From Clostridium sp. 1001275B_160808_H3 (GTDB taxonomy: Bacteria; Bacillota; Clostridia; Clostridiales; Clostridiaceae), in the NCBI RefSeq assembly GCF_015550425.1, contig NZ_JADNAT010000008.1:62001-126000 (forward strand): a stretch of DNA of 64,000 nt. The letters run 5' to 3'. The translations under genes and the position numbers were made by a program. This document shows, one piece after another, positions 45,297 to 54,501 of the stretch. The notes beneath the pieces were generated by a model. That model worked only from the letters and a program-made list of their open reading frames with translations, was not told the origin of the DNA and ran no database searches. The first letter of the stretch is position 1. The number at the start of each line of letters is the position of its first letter.

Positions 45297-46730
45297 CTAT
45301 CTATTCAAATCAACAGTAAATGTACTATTGTTATATACAGTTACCTTTTCTGATATATCGTAATATTTTATCTCGTAATTTTCTCCAGTTAATTCACCAT
45401 TAAATTCTACTATAACCTCTCCTGTTTCAGCTAAATATCTTGTAGTATTATACTCCTTAGACTCCAAATTATCCACAGCTTTTATTACTTCATCAGTATC
45501 TTTATCCACAATTTCTTTTAGTTCTGCTAATAACCCATAATCAGATTTATAATATAACTTAGTTTTCCCATTATTAACTTCTATTCTTGTAATTGTTGCG
45601 TAATCATTTCCCGCCTTATTTTTCAGATTTGTTTCTCCATTAATATTTAATTCTTCACTCAAGCTAAAATCCTCTATTATACCGTTATCTTCTCCTATAT
45701 TTTCCTTTTTAATTCTTGCATAATTTCTCTCATAAGGTATAAATGTTAACCATTTAGTATCTTCAACTGCCTGCTCAAAGCTAGTGTTAAAATAAAACTT
45801 ATAATTACTATCATCATCAGTACTACCAAATCCACTTCCATCTTTCTGGCTTATATACCTACCCTTATCGTCAATAACCATGAAATATAAATCCATATCT
45901 TCTAAGCCTATATATCCTTGAATTGTTGTATTTATAGGAGTTAATATAAGTTTACTAATTGCAGAATTTTGATAAATATTACTTAAATCAATATTCAAAT
46001 CATATTCTTTAACCATTCCTTTTAACTTTTCATTACTAACTGGTATATCAAAAGTCCACTCCCCATTAGTAATTTCAGTTTCTTTAATATCTCCTACTTT
46101 GTTAATATTTATAGAAAGCATAAATTCATCTGGTATCTCTATATCTCCTCCATAAAAATACTTTTCTTGCTCTTCCTTAGAAATCATAGACCTTATGCCT
46201 ACATGATAACTTCTAATTCCTGCATATACTTTATTATCATCTAAAAACTTTCCACTTTCTCCATATCCAAATGAAGTAACTTTATCATCTATTTTAACTT
46301 CATTCACTAATAAAATAGGCACATATTTCATTGATGTTTCGCTTTCTATTGTATAAAAAATAGATAACTCTGATCCATCATAAATAACATTATTTATAGT
46401 TACCTTTAGACCATTACTCTCCTTAGTTATATTTAACTCAGATGAGTATTTATCATAATCCTCATATCTACTTGTCTTAAACAATTCTAATACATTTGAT
46501 ATAATAGGCATCTTATTTGCATAAGTAGTTATGGTTTCTCCAAAAAACATAGTTATTATAAGTAATGCTGCACATATACCTACAACATTTCTAAATTTAT
46601 TTTTTCTTTTATTTTTTGCCTTATTTATTGCTTTATCAAAAACCTCATTGATATTTTGTGGAAGATATAAATTCTCAGAACTTATTTTATCTCTAATTTT
46701 TTTATCTAAAATATCATCAGACATTTTCAC
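45297..46730 (-). CDS. Membrane anti-sigma factor with DUF4179 (second ECF locus)
   Basis: This 477-residue protein has a cytoplasmic head of about 45 residues (KIRDKISSENLYLPQNINEV), one membrane helix (VVGICAALLIITMFFGETI) and a long outside part. The outside part has a DUF4179-like segment (NGLKVTINNVIYDGSELSIFY) and a DUF5643-like segment (LNIDLSNIYQNSAISKLILT). The last 120 residues are an additional beta-rich region. It overlaps the end of the sigma gene by 14 nt, so translation is coupled. Compared with the 340-residue partner in the first locus it carries a longer sensor. The role is anti-sigma, by family context. Confidence 0.85.
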   Translation of the reverse strand: MKMSDDILDKKIRDKISSENLYLPQNINEVFDKAINKAKNKRKNKFRNVVGICAALLIITMFFGETITTYANKMPIISNVLELFKTSRYEDYDKYSSELNITKESNGLKVTINNVIYDGSELSIFYTIESETSMKYVPILLVNEVKIDDKVTSFGYGESGKFLDDNKVYAGIRSYHVGIRSMISKEEQEKYFYGGDIEIPDEFMLSININKVGDIKETEITNGEWTFDIPVSNEKLKGMVKEYDLNIDLSNIYQNSAISKLILTPINTTIQGYIGLEDMDLYFMVIDDKGRYISQKDGSGFGSTDDDSNYKFYFNTSFEQAVEDTKWLTFIPYERNYARIKKENIGEDNGIIEDFSLSEELNINGETNLKNKAGNDYATITRIEVNNGKTKLYYKSDYGLLAELKEIVDKDTDEVIKAVDNLESKEYNTTRYLAETGEVIVEFNGELTGENYEIKYYDISEKVTVYNNSTFTVDLNR

Positions 46731-47262
46731 TTAAATCTACCTCCTCAACAACTTTCCTTAATTGTTGCCTAGCTCTTGAAAGTCTTGATCTAACAGTACC
46801 CTCTGGTATATCTAAAATTATTGCTATATCTTTACTTGACATGTCCTCAAAATAAAATAGCACTGTCACTGTTCTTAACTCCTCACATAGCATACTTATA
46901 GCTCTCGTTAAATCTATATCTTCATATACATCGTTATATGTTGCTTGATTTATACCTTCATCTAATGATATTACTCTTTTATTTTTTCTTATTATTTCAT
47001 TGCATTCGTTTATTAAAATTCTAATTATCCAAGTTTTAAATAAATCATTATTTTTTAGAGTATTTATTTTTTCATAAGCTCTTATAATAGTATTTTGTAT
47101 TGCATCCTCTATATCGTATTTATTGTTAAGAATGCCTTTTGCAACTTTATAAATACTCAATTTATTTTCATTTATTAGTGCTAAAAACTCATCCTTATTT
47201 CCTTTTTTAGCCCTTTCTACACTAGCTTTCTTTTTAAAATTTAATATTGAAATAAGTTCCAT
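46717..47262 (-). CDS. ECF-type RNA polymerase sigma factor (second of three)
   Basis: This 181-residue protein has sigma region 2 (IYKVAKGILNNKYDIEDAIQNT, then DLFKTWIIRILINECNE) and region 4 (LREL-like LCEELRTVTVLFYFEDMSSKDI, then IPEGTVRSRLSRARQQLRK). An N-terminal tail of about 17 residues precedes region 2. It overlaps its anti-sigma partner. An ECF-type promoter similar to that of the first locus lies 43-70 bp upstream, suggesting autoregulation. ATG at 47262 follows AGGAGGAGG. Confidence 0.92.
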   Translation of the reverse strand: MELISILNFKKKASVERAKKGNKDEFLALINENKLSIYKVAKGILNNKYDIEDAIQNTIIRAYEKINTLKNNDLFKTWIIRILINECNEIIRKNKRVISLDEGINQATYNDVYEDIDLTRAISMLCEELRTVTVLFYFEDMSSKDIAIILDIPEGTVRSRLSRARQQLRKVVEEVDLSENV

Positions 47263-47304
47263 CTTCCTCCTCCTAATTTTTACTTAGCTAAGTATTTCAC
47301 TTAT

Positions 47305-47332
47305 TAGATGGATATCAATACTATAATGTTCA
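47305..47332 (-). promoter_or_regulatory. ECF-type promoter in front of the second sigma gene
   Basis: On the minus strand TGAACA (47327-47332) and CATCTA (47305-47310) are separated by 16 nt, the same spacing and the same GAAC...TCTA core as at 27354-27381. Confidence 0.6.
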
Positions 47333-47385
47333 TATATTTCGTCATTTTATAAATCTAAATATGTATACACATCAATAAAGCTAAT

Positions 47386-48840
47386 TTAAATATTATAAAT
47401 ATCCGAGAACTCCTTATCGCATTTATTAATAAGATCCCCTAATTCTTCATTAATTTCTTCACCATTTTCTATTTCATTTGAATACAGTCTTATTGTCACT
47501 TCAGTGCCCAATCCAACTTCACTCTCTATGCTAATAGCTCCACCATGCATTTCTACTAATGATTTAACTATAAATAAGCCTAATCCACTACCCTCATGTT
47601 TTCTTGACAAGCCTTTATCAGCTTGTCCAAATTTGTTAAAAATATTTTCTATGTATTCTTGTGGAATTCCTTGCCCATTGTCCTTTACAGTTATATCTAC
47701 ACAATCTTCATATGCATTAATATTAACTAATATATTTCCCTTTCCATTAATATTCTTTATTGAGTTAGATAATAAATTCAATACTATCCTTTCAATACTA
47801 TCCTTATTGCACTTTACAAATTTTTCTTCCTCACTCGTATCAAATATTATTGATATGTCTTCAGAGCTAATATAATCTATTACTGCTAAGACTACATTTT
47901 CTATTACTGATATAATATTATAATTGTGCATAGATATTTTATAATCTCCAGAATCAATTTTCGTTATATCTATTAAATTATTTACTAATCGTTCTAATCT
48001 AAAAGAATTTTTTTCTATTGAAGTAACATATTTTTTAAGAATTATATCATTTAAGTTTTCTTTAAATTCATTTTCCAAGTATGTTTTAATTAATTTATTT
48101 GCAGTAATTATTACATTCAATGGAGTTTTAAACTCATGTGATATATTCGTAAAAAACTCATTTTTTAAAGTTTCCATTTGAATTTCATGTTCTAAAAGCT
48201 TTTTCTTTTCACTTAAAGTAACTTCATCAGTTATGTTGTCTGCAAGTCCTATAATGATCTTTACTTTTTCACATTCATCTAAAATTGCAAACTTTATTAT
48301 ATTAAACCACACATCTTCATTTCTTATACTAACCTTTTGCTTATCAACAAAATACCCCTTGTTTTCAATTATCCTTAAATCTTCATTTCTACAGATATTA
48401 GATTGATACATATTCCAAAAATGAGTATCATCTTTTCCTATTATCTGAGATTTATCTAGCTTCAAGAGTTCTGCATACCTTCTGTTAGTATATACATACT
48501 TACCATCTATATCTTTGGCCCATGCAGATACAGGTATGTTGTCTAATATCAACTCTAAATCAAATATATTATATGATTTGTTTTTTAACTCCTTTAAAGT
48601 TATCAATCTTAATTCTGTTCCATCTATAGTAATGTCTTTAATAATAGGTTCAACTGTAATTTTATTATTATATTTATCATTTATAGTTATGTATCTATTT
48701 GATTTAGCCTGCTCCTTAATCAATTCTAACATCTCTAAATTATGTCCTAACAAATCTTTTAGTGCCTTATTATGGAATTTTATTTTACTATCTTCTATAA
48801 CCAAGATGTAATCTTGCAATATATTTAGAAATTCCTCCAT
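47386..48840 (-). CDS. Orphan sensor histidine kinase with PAS domain
   Basis: This 484-residue kinase has no membrane helix. A PAS-like N-terminal part (about 1-85) and a clear PAS domain (about 93-205, SAWAKDIDGKYVYTNRRYAEL) precede a dimerisation helix with the phospho-acceptor His235 in FTNISHEFKTPLN. The ATPase domain has the N box LLSNSIKNI, G1 VKDNGQGIP, F box and G2 GSGLGLFIVKSLVEMHGG. It is thus a cytoplasmic sensor kinase; no response regulator adjoins it. I prefer ATG 48840, with AAAGGGG at 8 nt, over the longer reading. Confidence 0.92.
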   Translation of the reverse strand: MEEFLNILQDYILVIEDSKIKFHNKALKDLLGHNLEMLELIKEQAKSNRYITINDKYNNKITVEPIIKDITIDGTELRLITLKELKNKSYNIFDLELILDNIPVSAWAKDIDGKYVYTNRRYAELLKLDKSQIIGKDDTHFWNMYQSNICRNEDLRIIENKGYFVDKQKVSIRNEDVWFNIIKFAILDECEKVKIIIGLADNITDEVTLSEKKKLLEHEIQMETLKNEFFTNISHEFKTPLNVIITANKLIKTYLENEFKENLNDIILKKYVTSIEKNSFRLERLVNNLIDITKIDSGDYKISMHNYNIISVIENVVLAVIDYISSEDISIIFDTSEEEKFVKCNKDSIERIVLNLLSNSIKNINGKGNILVNINAYEDCVDITVKDNGQGIPQEYIENIFNKFGQADKGLSRKHEGSGLGLFIVKSLVEMHGGAISIESEVGLGTEVTIRLYSNEIENGEEINEELGDLINKCDKEFSDIYNI

Positions 48841-48944
48841 AAATAGTACCCCTTTCATACATATTTCAACCAATAAAATATTATCATTTTAAATTTTTCA
48901 ATTCAACCTATTAATGCTGTTTAATAATAATCTAATTATTTGCA

Positions 48945-48976
48945 CAAAAAAAGTGGCACCTAAGTTAGATACCACT
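48945..48976 (-). terminator. Terminator of the old-yellow-enzyme gene
   Basis: A 10-bp stem with two wobble pairs (48952-48961 with 48967-48976) is followed on the minus strand by seven T residues. Confidence 0.8.
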
Positions 48977-48990
48977 ACATATTTAATATA

Positions 48991-50931
48991 TTAAATTTTT
49001 CTTGCTACTTCAGATGCCTCTTCTATACAATTAAGTGCTCTACGAGCTCTTACTGCATCACCAATTACATGATATGGTATATTATTTTCCTTACAGTAGT
49101 CAGATATTTCTTCAAAGTTACGAGATCTTGCTCCTATTGCAACTATAACTGAATCACATGGGACCTCTTTAATCTCTCCATTTTTATCTATAACTATTGA
49201 TTTTTCCTTTATTTCAATACATTTTGCTTCTGTTATAGTTTTAATTCCTTCATGATATAGATTTTCTATAACACAAATCTTTCTTAATTGCCCTAAATCT
49301 TTTGCTACTTCATTAAGCATTTCTACTACGGTTATGTTATCAATATTTCCTGATAAGTATTCAGCAACCTCTAAGCCAACAAGCCCTCCCCCAATAACAA
49401 CTGCATCTCCATTTACTTTTGATTTACCTGCAAGTATATCATGTGAGTTAGTTACATGAGGTAAATCTGCTCCTGGTACATTTAATTTTATTGGTTCTGC
49501 ACCAGCTGCTATTATAACTTCGTCTGGATTTATTTCCTTAATTACCTCAGTAGTTACAGGTGTGGATAATCTTATTTCAACACCCTTTCTCTTAGCCATT
49601 TCTCCCATTGCAATAGCAGCTTCCTTCATTTCTTCTTTCCTTGGTGCTGCGCCAGCAAGAACAAATTGTCCACCTAATGAATTAGATGCTTCACATAAAA
49701 TTGGATTATGTCCTCTATCTTTTAACTCTATAGCTGCTTCTAGTCCAGCTACTCCTCCACCAACTATTAATACGTTTTTAGGGTTTTCTGCTTTTTTAAT
49801 AACGAATTCAGCTTCTCTGCCTAAAGCTGGGTTTCTCATACAAGTTATAAATGGTACATTTGGATCTGTAAATCCATCATAACAACCTTGGTTACACCCT
49901 ACACAACGTATTATATCATCAACATTTCCATTTTTAGCTTTATTACAGAATTCTGGATCAGCTAATTGAGCTCGTCCCATAACAACCATATCTGCTTTTC
50001 CACTTCTAATTATTTCATCTGCTTGCTCAGGATCATTAATTCTTCCAACAGCAACAGTAATCATTCCAGTTTCTTTCTTAATTCTTGCTGCATTTTCAAC
50101 ATTAAATCCTCTTGGTAGGTCAACTGGTGGCACTTCGTATTTTACAGCTGCGCTTGAAAAGTTTCCACGAGATACATCAAGTACATCTACTCCAGCCTCT
50201 TTAGCCCATTTACAAAATTGAATAACTTCTTCTATAGTAAGTCCATCTTCTACGCAATCATCATGAGCATCTATTCTCATAAATAAAGGCATATCTTCTG
50301 GTATGTTTTCTCTAATGGATTTTATGCATTCTAATAAAAATCTAGCACGATTTTCTAAGCTTCCACCATATTCATCAGTTCTTTTATTAAAAGCCTTACT
50401 TAAGAATGAGTGTGGTGTATAATTATGCCCAGCATGAAATTCCACTGTATCATACCCTGCTTCAACAGCACGTCTAGCACCTTCTCCAAATGCCTTGACA
50501 GCTTCATTTATTATTTCTTTACTTGCAGCCTTAATAACATAATCTGTTCCATCTACTTTAAAATCACTTGGTACAACTACCATTGCAGTTTGATCCCCAA
50601 ATAATACAGCTGAACCGCCAAGCCATAATTGAACCCCAGCCATTGCTCCACCTTCATGTATTGCATCAGCAAGCTTTTTCAAACCTGGAATATATTTATC
50701 ATCTGATATTGATAAAAAGTTCTTTGGTGCAGCTTTATCATATACAGAACATACTTCTGTGAAGTTTAATCCATTTCCTCCTATAGCTCTTGCAACATGA
50801 TAATTTATAAGCTGATCAGTAACTTCCTTCTCATCCTTTACCATCTTTGTTCCCATTGCAGGAAATTCAATTCTATTTTTTATTTCCATTCCTCTGATTT
50901 TTATTGGACTAAAAAGATTATTAAATGCCAT
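48991..50931 (-). CDS. NADH:flavin oxidoreductase, old yellow enzyme / dienoyl-CoA reductase type
   Basis: This 646-residue enzyme has an FMN-binding TIM barrel (about 1-335: LFSPIKIRGMEIKNRIEFPA, HAGHNYTPHSFLSKAFNKRTDEYGG). A 4Fe-4S motif follows (CVGCNQGC, then a fourth Cys in FITCMRNP). A pyridine-nucleotide/FAD unit has the glycine motifs LIVGGGVAGLEAA and VIGGGLVGLEVA. This layout is that of FadH/BaiCD-like enzymes that reduce activated C=C bonds of enoyl-CoA, enones or bile-acid intermediates. The exact substrate is unknown. A strong promoter with a 53-bp nested palindrome precedes it, next to a TetR gene on the same strand. Confidence 0.92.
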   Translation of the reverse strand: MAFNNLFSPIKIRGMEIKNRIEFPAMGTKMVKDEKEVTDQLINYHVARAIGGNGLNFTEVCSVYDKAAPKNFLSISDDKYIPGLKKLADAIHEGGAMAGVQLWLGGSAVLFGDQTAMVVVPSDFKVDGTDYVIKAASKEIINEAVKAFGEGARRAVEAGYDTVEFHAGHNYTPHSFLSKAFNKRTDEYGGSLENRARFLLECIKSIRENIPEDMPLFMRIDAHDDCVEDGLTIEEVIQFCKWAKEAGVDVLDVSRGNFSSAAVKYEVPPVDLPRGFNVENAARIKKETGMITVAVGRINDPEQADEIIRSGKADMVVMGRAQLADPEFCNKAKNGNVDDIIRCVGCNQGCYDGFTDPNVPFITCMRNPALGREAEFVIKKAENPKNVLIVGGGVAGLEAAIELKDRGHNPILCEASNSLGGQFVLAGAAPRKEEMKEAAIAMGEMAKRKGVEIRLSTPVTTEVIKEINPDEVIIAAGAEPIKLNVPGADLPHVTNSHDILAGKSKVNGDAVVIGGGLVGLEVAEYLSGNIDNITVVEMLNEVAKDLGQLRKICVIENLYHEGIKTITEAKCIEIKEKSIVIDKNGEIKEVPCDSVIVAIGARSRNFEEISDYCKENNIPYHVIGDAVRARRALNCIEEASEVARKI

Positions 50932-50975
50932 TTCACTACCTCCAAAATTTAAATTTCAATATTTCTCCCACCTTC

Positions 50976-51004
50976 ATTATATGACTTTGTTAAATTTAAA
51001 TCAA
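50976..51004 (-). promoter_or_regulatory. Promoter of the old-yellow-enzyme gene
   Basis: On the minus strand TTGATT (50999-51004) and TATAAT (50976-50981) are spaced by 17 nt. The -35 lies inside the nested palindrome. Confidence 0.72.
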
Positions 51005-51038
51005 TATGTTTCAAACATTTTGTTTTAAATTTAACAAA
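50986..51038. promoter_or_regulatory. 53-bp nested palindromic operator
   Basis: Outer arms of 14 bp (TTTGTTAAATTTAA at 50986-50999 and its exact complement at 51025-51038) and an inner palindrome ATGTTTCAAACAT (51006-51018) share one centre at 51012. Four of the six bases between arms on each side also pair. It spans the -35 of the reductase gene. The adjacent TetR-family protein is the likely ligand. Confidence 0.65.
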
Positions 51039-51040
51039 AA

Positions 51041-51069
51041 AATTATCTCATTTCATCAATGAGATAATT
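51041..51069 (-). terminator. Terminator of the TetR gene
   Basis: An 11-bp stem (AATTATCTCAT with ATGAGATAATT, 7-nt loop) is followed by seven T residues on the minus strand. Confidence 0.85.
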
Positions 51070-51086
51070 TCCCCTATGTCTATAGT

Positions 51087-51674
51087 TTACTTATGTTCTT
51101 TTAACATTCTAATTATGTACTTTATATATTTAAACCTTGATTCTATATTATCTGATATTTCTTTATCAAAAAGTTCATGGCTTTCACTCATAAATGGATA
51201 TATAATAGACGAAATAAATATAGCCCTTTTATATTTAACTTCCTCACCCTTGCAATTTAAAACTTCTATCAATATACTATCTAATTTTTTATTTGCTTCT
51301 CTTGTATTTTCAATTATTTTTATATCCATCTCATCTTTTTCTTTTGAATCAGTTGCCTCTTTATTCATAACAAGCACACCTGGGTATCTTAATGAATATT
51401 CTATAATTTCATTAGCACATCTAATAATTCTCTCTTCATTACTTAACTCTTCATCATCTAAGGGTGAATATGCCTGAGTAATATTATCTATATAAAATTG
51501 TTTAACATATTTCAGCATATTATCCTTACTACCAAAATAATAATTTATTGCACTTACATTTACTCCAGCTTCCTTCACTATTGTTCTAATTGAAACATTC
51601 GTTGATCCATTTTTTCCAAAAAGATATAATGCCTTATCAAGAATTTTTTCTTCTATCCCCTTTAGTTCCTTCAT
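51087..51674 (-). CDS. TetR-family transcriptional regulator
   Basis: This 195-residue regulator has a TetR-type helix-turn-helix at the N-terminus (KALYLFGKNGSTNVSIRTIV, then EAGVNVSAINYYFGSKDNML) and an all-helical ligand domain with a YcfQ/CerR-like character. ATG at 51674. It is followed by its own terminator and then, 155 bp on, by the old-yellow-enzyme-type reductase with a large palindrome over its promoter. That arrangement suggests local control of the reductase, perhaps by its substrate. The ligand is not known. Confidence 0.9.
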   Translation of the reverse strand: MKELKGIEEKILDKALYLFGKNGSTNVSIRTIVKEAGVNVSAINYYFGSKDNMLKYVKQFYIDNITQAYSPLDDEELSNEERIIRCANEIIEYSLRYPGVLVMNKEATDSKEKDEMDIKIIENTREANKKLDSILIEVLNCKGEEVKYKRAIFISSIIYPFMSESHELFDKEISDNIESRFKYIKYIIRMLKEHK

Positions 51675-52041
51675 ATCTTCACTCCCAATCCATTTTAATT
51701 TTATACTTTTATTTAAAATATAAAATTCTTATATTATATAAATCAAATTAAAAATATTATATCAATTAACTATTTATATATCAAAATTTTTAAGTGCTTT
51801 CTCGATGAATAATTTTTATAAATTATTCATCTCTTACTTGAAAGCAAGCCAAATAGATTAAGTTATTTCATTTGTATCGCAACTGAAAACTATGCTTCAA
51901 TTTAAAATTACTACGGTACTTTTACAATTCTAAATTAAATAATATAGCACAAGAAAAACTTGATATTCTTATTACTAAGCTTTTCTTGTTTATATATTTA
52001 AGCTTATACCCTAAATACAATTAAACTTACTTTATAAAGTA
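51675..52041. other. Intergenic region with two hairpins, no gene seen
   Basis: A perfect 12-bp hairpin (51804-51815 with 51820-51831, loop TTAT) is flanked by a further pair, TGCTTTC and GAAAGCA, so a two-layer stem is possible. A second inverted repeat (51949-51989) lies just past the Crp/Fnr gene and may end its transcript, though no T tract follows. I see no open frame with a ribosome site. Confidence 0.5.
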
Positions 52042-52731
52042 TTATAATGATTTTATAAACATACTCTTTGATAATTCTCTAAGCCTTTTTTCATCTAAAA
52101 TGTATATTTTTTTATTATCACATCTTATAATCGATTTTAATTCTAACTCTTTAAAAGTCCTATTTAAATGTCTATAAGTTGTACCCAAGAACTGTGAAAT
52201 TTCTAGAAAAGATGAATTTAAAATTATATAATCTTTATCTTTAATATGCTCAACTAAATATGTTGCCAGTCTATTTATAAGTGGATATACAAAATTATAT
52301 GAACTATTATTGATAGTTGCATAAAGTTTGTCACTTAAAGAATCTGCTAGATGCCTTACAAATTTAATATTTCCCATAAACTTCTTTCTAAGTATATCTG
52401 CTGGTACTGCTATTAAATATGCATGATCTATAGCATTAATATTACAAAGTATCTTAGTATTTTTTAATAATTCTATGTCTCCTATTGAATTAAAGCTACT
52501 ATAAAATTTTAAAAACATTGATTTACCATTTTCAAAAAGATAAGATACCTTTATCTTACCATCTACAAGTAAATAATAATATTCAAGATCATCTTCTGCT
52601 CGCAATATATATTCTTCATTCTCAAAAAGATGAAGCTGAACGTATTCTATAATTTCTTCATCTAATATATTTTTTATACTATGTTTGTTTATATAATATT
52701 TCAAAAGATTTTTATCTGATATTTTTCTCAT
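52042..52731 (-). CDS. Crp/Fnr-family transcriptional regulator
   Basis: This 229-residue regulator has a cyclic-nucleotide-binding-like beta barrel (about 25-130: ENEEYILRAEDDLEYYYLLV, DGKIKVSYLFENGKSMFLKF, SIGDIELL) and a C-terminal winged helix (SSFLEISQFLGTTYRHLNRT, LELKSIIRCD). There is no cysteine cluster as in FNR, and the PRERxE-type cAMP pocket is not evident; it looks like the YeiL branch. I prefer ATG 52731 with AGGAGAAAT before it. A perfect 14-bp palindrome (52745-52758) lies just upstream, a likely autoregulatory site. Confidence 0.88.
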   Translation of the reverse strand: MRKISDKNLLKYYINKHSIKNILDEEIIEYVQLHLFENEEYILRAEDDLEYYYLLVDGKIKVSYLFENGKSMFLKFYSSFNSIGDIELLKNTKILCNINAIDHAYLIAVPADILRKKFMGNIKFVRHLADSLSDKLYATINNSSYNFVYPLINRLATYLVEHIKDKDYIILNSSFLEISQFLGTTYRHLNRTFKELELKSIIRCDNKKIYILDEKRLRELSKSMFIKSL

Positions 52732-52744
52732 AATTTCTCCTATA

Positions 52745-52758
52745 ATGACATATGTCAT
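52745..52758. promoter_or_regulatory. 14-bp palindrome before the Crp/Fnr gene
   Basis: ATGACATATGTCAT is a perfect palindrome 14 nt upstream of the start, within the expected 5' region. Its size and two-fold symmetry suit a Crp/Fnr dimer. Confidence 0.5.
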
Positions 52759-52959
52759 GTCGTAACCAATATAAATATTGTAGTTTAATTATAAAAGATT
52801 GTAAATTTTAAAATTATATTATATATACTTTAATTAATAACCAAAATAATTAGTATTAGTGGTATATTATTAAATATTATCTTTATTTAAATTGAATGGC
52901 GTAATTATAAAATTATATGCTATATTTTAATTATGTAAATGAATACTTGGAGGATTTTT

Positions 52960-53649
52960 ATGAAATATGAAGTTATATTATTCGATGCAGATGAAACATT
53001 ATTTGATTTTAAAAAGTCTGAAAAATATGCTTTTGAACAAGCAATTTTAGAATTTAATATAGATTATAGAGAAGATTATCACCTAAAAATTTATTCTGAT
53101 ATCAACGCTGCTATTTGGAAGGAATTTGAGTGTGGTCTTATTACCCAAGAAAAGTTAAAGGTTGAGAGATTTAGAAGATTATCTAACAAACTAAAAATAA
53201 AATTTGATGAAATTGCATTTTCTAAATCGTATTTAAAACATTTATCTCATTCATCATTCCTATATGGTAAAAGTGCCAACATTATAGAAACATTAAGCAA
53301 AAATTATAAACTAGCCATTATCACTAATGGTCTTTCTGATGTTCAAAGTAATAGAATAAGAAAATCTAGTATAGCTAAATACTTTGATGACATTGTAATA
53401 TCAGAAGAAGTAGGTATATCAAAACCAACTCCTAAAATATTTGAAATTACTTTGAATAATTTAAATTATAATGATAAAAGTAAAGTCTTAATGGTAGGTG
53501 ATAGTCTAACATCAGATATTCAAGGTGGAGTGAACTTTGGAATAGATACATGTTGGTACAACCCTAATAAAATTTTAAACAAAACTACACTTAAACCTAC
53601 TTATGAAATCTCTGAATTATTAGACCTTTATGAAGTTTTAGGAAAATAA
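52960..53649 (+). CDS. HAD-superfamily hydrolase, YjjG-like nucleotidase
   Basis: This 229-residue HAD phosphatase has motif I FDADETLFDF (nucleophile and acid Asp), motif II IITNGLSD, motif III Lys in GISKPTPKIFE and motif IV VGDSLTSDIQGG. A helical cap follows motif I, the C1 type of YjjG/YfnB, which clear non-canonical pyrimidine nucleotides such as 5-halo-dUMP. ATG 52960 follows GGAGG at 6 nt; the upstream ATG in the same frame has no site. Substrate is inferred from family resemblance. Confidence 0.9.
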   Translation: MKYEVILFDADETLFDFKKSEKYAFEQAILEFNIDYREDYHLKIYSDINAAIWKEFECGLITQEKLKVERFRRLSNKLKIKFDEIAFSKSYLKHLSHSSFLYGKSANIIETLSKNYKLAIITNGLSDVQSNRIRKSSIAKYFDDIVISEEVGISKPTPKIFEITLNNLNYNDKSKVLMVGDSLTSDIQGGVNFGIDTCWYNPNKILNKTTLKPTYEISELLDLYEVLGK

Positions 53650-53788
53650 AAACATATAAAAGTCTTATATTTTTATGTATATATCAAATCTCATTTAAGT
53701 TAGTGTACTATGATGACTAATGTTACTCTTAGTATATATTTATTTTTTTATGAAATAATAACTAGGAATAAATCTTAGGAGGATATTT

Positions 53789-54439
53789 ATGAAAATTTTA
53801 CTTTTATCACTATTAATATCAACATCACTTACAAACGCTAGCTTAGTTTCACCAATTCAATATGTTTCTAGTGCTATTAATAGTTCCAACACTATTGAAG
53901 TAAAACAAGGATATAATGAAGAATATCAAACTATATTTAAAAATATGATGAATGCTATGAATGCTGCTCCTAATACTGGGAATGTTAATTTAGACTTTGT
54001 CTTAGAAATGATACCTCATCATGAGGGTGGCATAAATATGGCAAAAGCAATCGTTAAATTTAGTTCTAACCCAGAAGTTAAGAAAATTGCTGAAAATATC
54101 ATTACTTCTCAAGAAGCTCAAATTCCAATTATGCAAGAGCTAAAAGCTAAATTTGAAAAAGAGAAACCTTCAAGCAAAGCGAACTCTGAGAAATATCTAG
54201 AAGAATATAATAAAGTGAAGGATAAGATGTTTAAGGAAATGCAAGATGTTGAAATAACCAACGATATTAATGCTAACTTTCTTCAAGAAATGATATATCA
54301 CCATGAAGGGGCTATTGGCATTGCAAAAGATGTTTTAAAATATACAAAAGATCCTGAACTTAGAAAACTAGCTGAAAATATTGTAACTACACAAAGTAAA
54401 GGTGTTGAAGAAATGACAGCACTATTAAAAAAGTTTTAG
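53789..54439 (+). CDS. Exported DUF305 protein
   Basis: This 216-residue protein has a short signal peptide (LLLSLLISTSLTNASL). Two copies of a helical ferritin-like DUF305 motif follow: LEMIPHHEGGINMAKAI with EVKKIAENIITSQEAQI, and QEMIYHHEGAIGIAKDVL with ELRKLAENIVTTQSKGVEEM. The His-His pairs and methionine-rich stretch (MMNAMNA) could bind metal; in cyanobacteria a DUF305 protein (CopM) binds copper. ATG at 53789 follows TAGGAGGA. It is probably cell-surface or secreted, and stands alone between an HAD gene and a terminator. Confidence 0.9.
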   Translation: MKILLLSLLISTSLTNASLVSPIQYVSSAINSSNTIEVKQGYNEEYQTIFKNMMNAMNAAPNTGNVNLDFVLEMIPHHEGGINMAKAIVKFSSNPEVKKIAENIITSQEAQIPIMQELKAKFEKEKPSSKANSEKYLEEYNKVKDKMFKEMQDVEITNDINANFLQEMIYHHEGAIGIAKDVLKYTKDPELRKLAENIVTTQSKGVEEMTALLKKF

Positions 54440-54455
54440 GAATATTTGTTTTAAG

Positions 54456-54500
54456 AAATAGTAGATAAAATTGTGTTTAAACAATTTTATCTACTATTTT
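54456..54500 (+). terminator. Bidirectional terminator
   Basis: A 19-bp perfect stem (54456-54474 with 54481-54499) with a 6-nt loop serves the DUF305 gene and the convergent serine hydrolase gene. Confidence 0.9.
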
Positions 54501-54501
54501 G

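Noticed and set aside
45297..46730. The large anti-sigma protein as a surface adhesin
   Set aside because: It has no signal-peptide cleavage site or cell-wall anchor, and it overlaps a sigma gene, which fits an anti-sigma factor better.
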